This document shows, one piece after another, positions 8,923 to 16,800 of a stretch of 32,147 bases of DNA. Positions within the stretch are counted from its first letter, which is position 1, and each line of letters opens with the position of its first letter. The notes below the pieces were generated by a model. It saw only the letters and a program-made list of their open reading frames with translations. It was not told the DNA's origin and made no database searches. Source of the stretch: HGM05232 sp036661515 (GTDB lineage Bacteria > Bacteroidota > Bacteroidia > Bacteroidales > Muribaculaceae). Where the stretch lies: assembly GCA_036661515.1 (NCBI GenBank), contig JAVWYO010000011.1, positions 1-32,147 on the forward strand, in the 5' to 3' direction. A program made the translations under genes and the position numbers.

Positions 8923-9783
8923 TTATTTTTGTTTGTAATTTAAAATAAGCGTTCCATCATTTATAGCTTCATCATATAACACTTTTTGAAGCTGGGCATC
9001 AAATTTTCGCTGATTAGAGTTTACAAAGATCTCTTTTATTTGTTGCCTGGCAAAATCGAAAGGCATAATATCGCCTTTTTCTTTATAATCGGTTATGTTT
9101 AATAGATATATAAATCCTTTTTCTTCTACTTCAAAATTCTTTGTTTCTTTAACGAATCTATTAACGTCGGCAAAATTATATGGGATATTCTTTTCGACAT
9201 CGCTCCAACTCACCCATCTATCTCTAAAATAGTCATAATGGATAGCACCATTAAGTCCATATTTTTCAATTTTATCAATATCTTCGCGCTTTGCACTTTT
9301 AATCCATTTCTTCACATCATTTACTTTTGGCGCATCGATAGCGACTTTAATATATATACCTTTAAGTATAGGAGCCGACAATCTAAAGTTAGATATATTG
9401 AGATTGTAATAGGCTTTAATAGTATCCTCTGGAATGTTCATTAACTTGTCGTTGCTAAGTATCATGCCCTTTCGGTACTCATACATTATGAGTTTATTGC
9501 GATAATCATCTACCATGTTATTAATCTTTTCCATAGTTGGAATGTTTTTAGAAGCGACTTCACTCAGTAGCTTAGAATTAATCCATTCGTTGATGTAGCT
9601 ATCGACAAATTTAATACTATCGTCTTTAGATAGCCCAGATGGCACAGCCTTTATAACATCTTGTTTTAAAAGAGATTTGCTCCCAATAGTAACTAATATA
9701 TCTTCTTTCTTAACGTCTTCACCAGTTCCACAAGCAGTGAAACCGAGAACAAGAATCATAAGAAAGAAGATATATCGTGTCAT
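8923..9783 (-). CDS. SurA-N-like lipoprotein lacking a parvulin core
   Basis: This 286-residue protein starts with a lipoprotein signal ending in GFTAC, so C18 is the probable lipidated residue. The rest resembles the helical chaperone domain of SurA/PpiD-type proteins: an early DILVTIGSKSLLKQDVIKAV strand-helix and long amphipathic helices such as NEWINSKLLSEVAS. Where a parvulin domain would be expected (about 130-235) I do not see the usual GGxxG or FGYHI signatures. It may be a chaperone without isomerase activity, or one with a very diverged domain. It lies between two clear PPIase genes in the same direction, 43 bases before the SurA-like gene, and is presumably part of the same envelope operon. 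Confidence 0.72.
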   Translation of the reverse strand: MTRYIFFLMILVLGFTACGTGEDVKKEDILVTIGSKSLLKQDVIKAVPSGLSKDDSIKFVDSYINEWINSKLLSEVASKNIPTMEKINNMVDDYRNKLIMYEYRKGMILSNDKLMNIPEDTIKAYYNLNISNFRLSAPILKGIYIKVAIDAPKVNDVKKWIKSAKREDIDKIEKYGLNGAIHYDYFRDRWVSWSDVEKNIPYNFADVNRFVKETKNFEVEEKGFIYLLNITDYKEKGDIMPFDFARQQIKEIFVNSNQRKFDAQLQKVLYDEAINDGTLILNYKQK

Positions 9784-9811
9784 AATTATTTTACTAATTT
9801 GAATTAACTTT

Positions 9812-9819
9812 CAAATTTA
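9812..9819 (-). promoter_or_regulatory. Possible -7 element before the lipoprotein gene
   Basis: On the minus strand this reads TAAATTTG, an exact TAnnTTTG match, 28 bases before the lipoprotein ATG. No TTTG lies at the expected -33 position, so it could be chance. If real it would let the three genes that follow be expressed apart from the first PPIase. Confidence 0.3.
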
Positions 9820-9830
9820 GTAAAAATAAT

Positions 9831-11735
9831 CTATTTAATTTTCTCCAAGACCTTTTTATTTATCTTTACGGGATATTTATTCTTTAATTCTTTCACCCAT
9901 TTGTCTTCAAGCACTGTTTGATAATCAGCAGTTACTTGTCCACGAACGTCGGTAGCTTCTTCGGGTTGGTCAATAATTTTACCATTAGTAAGGAAATAAA
10001 TAGGGAAACGTGCGTCGGCATTTTTAGTGTCTTTTGTTCCATTAAAAGCGAGTTCATCAACTATTTTGTTTTCGCCCTTCCCAACAAGCACTTTTTCTAC
10101 GCGAATATCTTTTTTAAATTTACTACGAAGTGCTTTAATAATGGTGTCGCCACCAATATTTTTAAGAGATGCTTTTACTGCACGTGCAATGGAATCATTA
10201 GAAACTTGAATAATCAGTCCTTTGTATTTTGGTGCGTCCCAACTGTATTTATCCTTATTGTTTTTAAAGTATTCTTCAAGTCCATCAACATCTTTAGATG
10301 CACCGTCCCAAACTTTTTTATTGCTTATTTCGAAAAGTAGCATTCCGTCGCGATATTCATTCACTAAATTTCTATAAGCAGGATATTTTAATGCAAGTTG
10401 GCTTTTTTCATAATCAACAATCTTCTCGTTGCAGGTTGATTCGATAGTGGAATTGATAAAAGTTTTTCCACCTAATAATGTTATTTTATAACCTGTCATT
10501 TTAGGTACTATGTCTTTTACAAGCACTTTTTTATTACCATAGGTAATTATAACTTTCTTAGAATCGGCAATCTTGCTTGTATATATTGAATCGAATTGAC
10601 CATTTTTTTCAAGCTCAGAAAATAAATATGCTTTAGTCTTTTCGTTTACTTTTAGATTGTATTGCTTTTTGAGTGCTTCAATTTTTTCACTTTTAGCAAG
10701 GCTACTTCTTTCATCATTAACAAAAGTTGCTACGATCTTATCTTTAACATTTTCAAAAGAATCAATTTCTTTTGAATCTATTTTCTTGATGATGTGAATA
10801 CCATAAGTTGTTTTAAATGGCTCAGATATAGCTCCATTTTCGAGAGCAAAAGCCACCGTTTCAAACTCAGGCACCATCTCTCTTGTACCAAACCAAGGTA
10901 GTTCACCGCCTTTACGAGCAGAACCAGTGTCGTCGGATTCTTTCTTAGCAATTTCTTCAAAGTTAGCACCAGCCTTCACAAGTTTATATATACTATCCAT
11001 TTGAGCTTTCTTGCGATTAGCAACTTCAGGAGTAGCATCGCGAGGCACAAGTTTCATAATGTGCTTTACAAGGACAGTTCCTTTAGCCGCACGACGTGCA
11101 CCAGGTTTAACGATATGGAACCCGAAAGGAGTTTCTACTACTTGTGAAATTTCACCTTTTGGCGTGTTATAAGTAGCATATTCAAATGTATAAGGCAACT
11201 TTCCAGCAACGATGAAACCCATGTCGCCATTTTTATCTTTCGTGTAATTATCAATAGAATATTTTTTAACAAGAGCACCCCAATCCTCACCATTGACGAT
11301 ACATTTACGAATGCTATCGAGTTTATTTTTATTTCCAGCTTCAAGCGAAATCATGAGATGACACACTTCAACATCTTCTTTCATTCTATCATAAGCCTCC
11401 ATTGCGAGACGGTTTTCAACACTCTTATCTTCGAGATAAGGTTGAGTTAGCTCATTACAATAGCCATTAAATTCTTTTATAAATGCAGTAGTTGTGTCGA
11501 TACCAGCAGCTTGTGCGTCGGCAACTTTCAATTTATAAATAACAAACATATCCAAGTACTTGTCTAATGATTGTTTTTCAATCTGTTGTTGGTTGTTTTT
11601 GTTATATAAATATTCAAATTCCCCTTTCGTAACATCTTTATTGTTGATTTTCATCAGCACAGCATCGGAGGAATTTCCAGCCCAAGAAAAAAAAGTAACA
11701 GCCACAATGGCACCAAGAAATATTCTGTTTCTCAT
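9831..11735 (-). CDS. Two-parvulin-domain periplasmic PPIase (SurA/PpiD family)
   Basis: This 634-residue secreted chaperone begins with a signal peptide (residues 1-20, near FFSWAG). An N-terminal chaperone helix region with VTKGEFEYLYNKN follows. Parvulin domain 1 spans about 120-215 (VEVCHLMIS to FGFHIVKPG), and parvulin domain 2 spans about 222-325 (VLVKHIMKLVP, GGELPWFG, YGIHIIKKI). The remaining 300 residues form a further chaperone-like part with no domain I can name, ending in a basic tail. It should help fold outer membrane and periplasmic proteins. It is the first of three chaperone genes in a row, 108 bases behind guaB. I saw no clean promoter or terminator in that gap, so read-through from guaB is possible. 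Confidence 0.88.
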   Translation of the reverse strand: MRNRIFLGAIVAVTFFSWAGNSSDAVLMKINNKDVTKGEFEYLYNKNNQQQIEKQSLDKYLDMFVIYKLKVADAQAAGIDTTTAFIKEFNGYCNELTQPYLEDKSVENRLAMEAYDRMKEDVEVCHLMISLEAGNKNKLDSIRKCIVNGEDWGALVKKYSIDNYTKDKNGDMGFIVAGKLPYTFEYATYNTPKGEISQVVETPFGFHIVKPGARRAAKGTVLVKHIMKLVPRDATPEVANRKKAQMDSIYKLVKAGANFEEIAKKESDDTGSARKGGELPWFGTREMVPEFETVAFALENGAISEPFKTTYGIHIIKKIDSKEIDSFENVKDKIVATFVNDERSSLAKSEKIEALKKQYNLKVNEKTKAYLFSELEKNGQFDSIYTSKIADSKKVIITYGNKKVLVKDIVPKMTGYKITLLGGKTFINSTIESTCNEKIVDYEKSQLALKYPAYRNLVNEYRDGMLLFEISNKKVWDGASKDVDGLEEYFKNNKDKYSWDAPKYKGLIIQVSNDSIARAVKASLKNIGGDTIIKALRSKFKKDIRVEKVLVGKGENKIVDELAFNGTKDTKNADARFPIYFLTNGKIIDQPEEATDVRGQVTADYQTVLEDKWVKELKNKYPVKINKKVLEKIK

Positions 11736-11843
11736 TATTAATTATTTTTGATTTACTATAATTTGCTTTTTAAACACTTCTATATAACGAAATATTTTCA
11801 TTAAAATTATATGAATATTTATAAATACACAATTATTTGATCT

Positions 11844-13316
11844 TTATCCACGACTGTAGTTAGGAGCTTCGCTCGTTATTGCTACATCGTGAGGGTGGCT
11901 TTCTGCCACGCCAGCGTTGGTAATGCGTGTAAAATCGGCTTTATGTAGCTTTTCAATATTTTCAGCGCCACAATATCCCATTCCCGCTCTGAGACCTCCA
12001 AGCATTTGATAAACTACTTCATATAGAGAGCCTTTAAATGGTACTCTTGCAGCAATACCTTCGGGAACGAGCTTTTTGTTATCGGTTTCCCCAGCTTGGA
12101 AGTATCTATCTTTAGAGCCTTTTTCCATAGCTTCGAGAGAGCCCATGCCTCGATATGATTTATATTTACGTCCATTAAATATAATTGTTTCACCGGGAGA
12201 TTCTTCAACTCCAGCGAGCATTCCGCCAAGCATTACAGAATAGCCACCAGCAGCAAGAGCTTTTACTATATCGCCTGAATATCTAACACCGCCATCGGCA
12301 ATAAGAGGTACTCCAGTGCCTTCAAGGGCTTTTGCTACATCATATATTGCGCTGAGTTGAGGAACGCCTACACCAGCGATTATACGTGTTGTGCATATAG
12401 AGCCCGGTCCAATACCCACTTTTACTCCATCGGCACCATTTTCCACCAAAAATTTGGCAGCATCGCCAGTAGCAATATTTCCAACGACTACATCTATATT
12501 AGGATATTTTGCTTTTACTTGTTTTAAAAGTGTTGTTACACCTTTTGTGTGACCATGAGCGGTATCAATCACAATAGCATCAACACCAGCTTCAACAAGT
12601 GCATCGGTGCGTAACATACTATCAGAAGTAACCCCAATTCCAGCAGCGACTCTTAATCGTCCACGAGAATCTTTACAAGCATTTGGCTTATCCTTAGCTT
12701 TTGTAATATCTTTATATGTAACAAGTCCTATAAGTTTGCCATCTTTGTCAACGACAGGAAGTTTTTCGATTTTATATTTTTGAAGGATATCGGCAGCTTC
12801 TTCAAGATTAGTAGATTGCTTAGTAGTGATAAGATTTTCACTTGTCATCACCTCGTCAATTTTGCGTTCATGATTGCGTTCAAATCTAAGGTCGCGATTA
12901 GTAACAATCCCGACAAGATTTTTATCATCATCAACAACTGGGATACCCCCAATATGATACTCTCTCATTATATTTAGAGCATCAATAACTCTTAATCCGC
13001 GTTTAATAGTTACAGGGTCGTATATCATGCCGTTTTCGGCACGTTTCACAGCATGTACTTGTCGAGCTTGGTCGGCTATTGGCATATTCTTGTGAATGAC
13101 ACCTATTCCACCTTCACGAGCAATAGCAATAGCGAGTTGCGCTTCAGTCACGGTATCCATAGCTGCAGATACGAGTGGTACATTCAACGTAATGTTACGT
13201 GAGAACTTTGTTTTTAATGAAACGTTATTTGGAAGTACCTCAGAATAGGCAGGTATAAGAAGGACATCATCGAATGTGAGTCCATCTATTTTTACTCTTT
13301 CAGCAATAAATGACAT
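11844..13316 (-). CDS. guaB: IMP dehydrogenase GuaB
   Basis: This is a 490-residue IMPDH of normal length. It oxidises IMP to XMP with NAD+, the committing step of GTP synthesis. The barrel start GLTFDDVLLIP, two CBS repeats (about 90-205) that usually bind regulatory adenine or guanine nucleotides, and the catalytic loop GIGPGSICTTRI with nucleophile C308 are all present. So is the mobile flap with YRGMGSLEAM and ARVPFKGS. I chose the ATG at 13316 because it gives the usual N-terminus MSFIAERVKIDGL. The other in-frame ATG at 13346 falls inside the predicted -7 promoter element and could not be transcribed from it. The gene heads the minus-strand block leading to the envelope chaperones. Confidence 0.97.
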   Translation of the reverse strand: MSFIAERVKIDGLTFDDVLLIPAYSEVLPNNVSLKTKFSRNITLNVPLVSAAMDTVTEAQLAIAIAREGGIGVIHKNMPIADQARQVHAVKRAENGMIYDPVTIKRGLRVIDALNIMREYHIGGIPVVDDDKNLVGIVTNRDLRFERNHERKIDEVMTSENLITTKQSTNLEEAADILQKYKIEKLPVVDKDGKLIGLVTYKDITKAKDKPNACKDSRGRLRVAAGIGVTSDSMLRTDALVEAGVDAIVIDTAHGHTKGVTTLLKQVKAKYPNIDVVVGNIATGDAAKFLVENGADGVKVGIGPGSICTTRIIAGVGVPQLSAIYDVAKALEGTGVPLIADGGVRYSGDIVKALAAGGYSVMLGGMLAGVEESPGETIIFNGRKYKSYRGMGSLEAMEKGSKDRYFQAGETDNKKLVPEGIAARVPFKGSLYEVVYQMLGGLRAGMGYCGAENIEKLHKADFTRITNAGVAESHPHDVAITSEAPNYSRG

Positions 13317-13343
13317 ATGACGTTGTTTAAAATTTATTGCATG

Positions 13344-13351
13344 CAAAGATA
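13344..13351 (-). promoter_or_regulatory. guaB promoter -7 element
   Basis: The minus strand reads TATCTTTG, an exact TAnnTTTG match, 27 bases before the chosen guaB ATG. The predicted transcript start near 13337 lies downstream of the alternative ATG at 13346, which argues for the shorter protein. The -33 element is not recognisable. Confidence 0.5.
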
Positions 13352-13525
13352 ATCATTTCCTCGAATTTTAGTTAGCGATATAAGAAAAAAAACAGAAATA
13401 ATTTTGTTGTTATAAAAATTATTCATAGCTTTATGGTCATTGAAAGTTTAGATATAGTTAACCACATTAGGAATATCTAATTACATTAATTTGTTAAATT
13501 ATATTTCCATCCCATAGATGCCTAA

Positions 13526-13609
13526 TGACCGAGATAAGAGCTAATATGATATAAGGATGTTCTTCCTTCTGGGTGGCATAGTTCCCCTTATCTCCTGGTT
13601 AACTTTTTT
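13526..13609 (+). ncRNA. Candidate structured RNA with 3' T-run (unassigned)
   Basis: TGACC plus GAGATAAG (13526-13538) can pair with CTTATCTC plus GGTTA (13587-13601), giving thirteen base pairs (one a G-T wobble) interrupted only by a two-base CT bulge. Within the enclosed 48 bases there is a second hairpin, AAGGA 13553-13557 with TCCTT 13564-13568. Six Ts follow at 13604-13609, two bases after the outer helix, as in an intrinsic terminator. ATAAGG 13551-13556 could alternatively pair with CCTTAT 13586-13591, which would break both helices, so two folds are conceivable. A weak -7-like TTAATTTG lies at 13486-13493. It could be a small RNA, a terminated leader or a fold of chance; I do not recognise a known family. 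Confidence 0.4.
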
Positions 13610-13721
13610 CATAATTACAGCACACTTTGAAATTCTTTATCTATTTAGTCGACTTCAGTTACACTGATTATCCATCGCCAGATTCTTTACCAAAACTATT
13701 TTTAGAAAGGCCTCATTTTTT

Positions 13722-13746
13722 ATTGGTTTTTATCATTGGTTTTTAT
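13722..13746 (+). repeat. Tandem direct repeat at the kinase promoter
   Basis: The 12-base unit ATTGGTTTTTAT occurs at 13722-13733 and again at 13735-13746, separated by one base. The period of 13 places the copies close to one helical turn apart. The first copy supplies the TTG of the possible -33 element and the second ends at the -7 element, so a bound regulator would compete with or contact sigma factor. Confidence 0.5.
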
Positions 13747-13753
13747 ATATTTG
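13723..13753 (+). promoter_or_regulatory. Promoter of the hybrid kinase gene
   Basis: TATATTTG at 13746-13753 matches TAnnTTTG exactly. TTG at 13723-13725, the partial -33 match, lies 20 bases upstream, within the normal range for the Bacteroidota primary sigma factor. Transcription would start near 13760, giving an untranslated leader of roughly 97 bases. Confidence 0.55.
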
Positions 13754-13856
13754 CAATATAATTACCCGATTATTTAGGCAATCGATAAATACTTCTAATG
13801 GACATTCTAAATGAGTAGTGGCTTTATCCATTTTAAGGAGCTTAAAAACATAATAT

Positions 13857-16800
13857 ATGATTACTGCAGACAAAGAATCTATTCCACCCATCATATCTTC
13901 AAATACTGATTATCAGACTTGGATGACATTTGTATATGACAAAGATTTATACATTCGTGAAATCATAAATCCTCAATATTCAATGTTATTGCGACATTCA
14001 CCTGAGGAACTTATAGGAATGCATCTCTTGGATTTAGAGAGTACTACTGATGAATCTAATAAAAAGAATATTAGGATAATCATAAATAACATAAAGAAAG
14101 TTTCTGAGGAACATAAGAATGTGTATTTTGAATATGCTACTAATAATGAAGATAATAGCGTTATTTATTCAATATGCTATGCAACTTATGGGAATAATGG
14201 TAATATATATGTTTATGTCATAAGAATTGAAGAAGAGAATATATTTGAGGCAAGAAGTACGTTTGCAGGTATAATATTTGAATCGACAATGAATAATATG
14301 GCGGTGGGTATAATTATGCGCCATTTTGATGATTGTGGGAATAGTAAATATGTGTTGTTTAATAATGTTATCAAGGAGCTATTTGAATGTGATGATATTC
14401 AGAAATCTAAATTTTGGGATCAAGTGTCAGATGATGAAGCCGATGCAAAGGCTTCTTCTATGGATAAAAATATGAACTTTGAAAGGACTTTTTATACCGA
14501 AAATGATGAAATATATAGAAGTCTGGAAGTGTATAAGAAAAGGATAGAAAGTAAAGCTAAAGGATACTACATTATAACAACCGTTATTGATATTACACAT
14601 CGAGAAAAGAGTAAAATAGACTTGAAGAGGGCATATAATTATATGAAAATAATAATTGCTTCGTCTAATATTATAATGTGGAGTTATGATTATATTCAGC
14701 ATAAATTATTTATTCTTAAGGATACTAATTTTGAAGAATTAGATGTTCCTACCGACGAGTTATTAAAGTCAGTGCATCCTGCTGATAGAGTTCAGTATAA
14801 AAATTTATTTACTAAGATAGCTGAAGGTGTGATTACAAATGGCACTGAAGTTTATCGAATATATAGTGATAAGCATAAGGATTACCGATATTATAGAATA
14901 AGGTTAGCAAGAATTGTTGACAAGAGGGGGGAATTAATTAGTATTATAGGAACTCAATATGATGTGAGCGATAGTGTCCTTGCCGAAAATGAAATTAAGC
15001 AACAATATTCGTTGCTTAACACCATTTATAGCAATCTGCCAGTGGGATTAGAACTTTACAACAAAGATGGCAAGCTAATACATTTTAATGAAAAAGACAG
15101 AGATTTATTTGATATTCCAGATGATGAGAATGCCAGCAATACTACAATAAATTTATTTGAGAATCCTAATATTATTGCTGACATCAAAGAAAAGCTACGA
15201 AAGGGAGAGAATGCAGAGTTCACAATAAGTTATGAGTGCACATCGGTTAAAAAGCTATATTTCCCAAATACAAAAGATGGTGTAAAACACTTTAGGATTA
15301 AGGCCGTAGCTTTAAAAGATGATATTGGTCAATTGAATGGGTATCTACTTCTTAATTGTGATATCACTGTTGAAGTAAATAGCAAAATAGAAACTGAAGA
15401 TGCGTTATTGAAATTCAAGAGCTTATTTGATGCCATGTATGCCGCTGTTCATTATTATGATATTAACGGTAATATTGTTGACGTTAACAAATCAGCAGTA
15501 GAAATTTTTGGATTTGAATCTCGTGAACAGATATTAAAGGCCAAATCTAATTTATATGAGAACGCACAAATTCCGCAACATATCAGAGATGCAATTAGGC
15601 GAGGAGAAAAGACAAAGTATATAATAGAATATAACTTTGATGAATTGAATGAGTATATGCGATTCAAGTCATCACGTAATGGGATAATCTATGCTGATGC
15701 ACGAACTTCACCAGTCTTTGACTCCAATGGCGTTCTTATAGGTACAATAAGTGTTCTTAGTGATATTACAGAACGCATAGTACTCAATAATAAGCTCGAA
15801 AAATTATATCGTCAAAATGAAACTATATTACAGTCATTACCTGTAGGAGTAGAATTATATTCCAAAAATGGGGATATGCTATATTTAAATAATCGTGATT
15901 GTGAGATATTTGGTATCAACGATATAAACGAAGCTCTAAAAAGTGGTATAAATTTATATAATGACCCTATTCTATCTAAAAACGAGAAAAATAAATTACG
16001 GCAAGGTAAAGGATTTCATGTAAATTTCCCTCACGATTTTAAATACATTGTGGAATCGGGATATTATAAGACATCACATGATAAATTAGTGAAACAAATT
16101 GATTGCAAAGCTACTACTGTAACTAATAAAAATGGCGATGTCGAAAATATTATTTTTATTCTTGATGATATTACAAAGAGTTATAATCAAGACAAGCTAC
16201 TCAATGAGGTAAGACACGATCTTAGCTTGGCTTTACAAGCTGGCGATGTATCGGCATGGGACTATGATGTTAAGACAAAGTGGTTTACAAGTCTTGAAGG
16301 AAAAACTATTGCAGGAAAAGGACTCTCCTTTGAAGATATTTTTAAAATGCTCCATAAAGAGGATAAAAATTTATTTACATCGACATTCCAATCAGTAATA
16401 AATAAGAATAGTGACATTGGTAAAATAGTCCTTCGATTTTACGATACAATTGATAATGACTTTCACTATTATGAGTGTACAATGTGTGCTCGGACTGATC
16501 GAAAAGATGTAGTTACACATATAATTGGCTTACAGCGCGATATAACGACGCGAATGAGAATGGAAATAGAGATGGAGAATGCAAGCCGAAGTCTTGACTT
16601 AGCTATGAATGCAGCAAATATTACTGCTTGGGATTATGACATAAAGACAGGCAAACATCGCATTTTGAGCAAAAAGATAAAAGATTCTCAAAATTCAGTA
16701 TCTCAAGAGGAAATAAGGAGGTTTCACCCAGATGATTTAATTTGCCATCAATCATTGATAAATCAGATAAAACGAGGAGACTTAGATACCAAATCCATCA

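Larger units (their letters stand above)
13317..13856. other. 540-base divergent intergenic region between guaB and the hybrid kinase
   Basis: No protein-coding frame stands out in this stretch. It holds the guaB -7 element at its left end, a candidate structured RNA with a T-run in the middle (13526-13609), an unassigned AT-rich part (13610-13720), a tandem 12-base repeat (13722-13746) and the kinase promoter (to 13753). A leader of about 100 bases precedes the kinase ATG. The size and order suggest two separately controlled divergent genes with a possible small RNA between them. Confidence 0.6.

Noticed and set aside
9918..10340. A 140-codon frame antisense to the two-parvulin chaperone
   Set aside because: Lies wholly inside a well-supported gene and reads as low-complexity F/N/I-rich sequence, typical of an antisense shadow.
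11736..11843. A terminator or promoter between guaB and the first chaperone
   Set aside because: Only an imperfect AT-only hairpin is seen and no TAnnTTTG on the minus strand; too weak to call.
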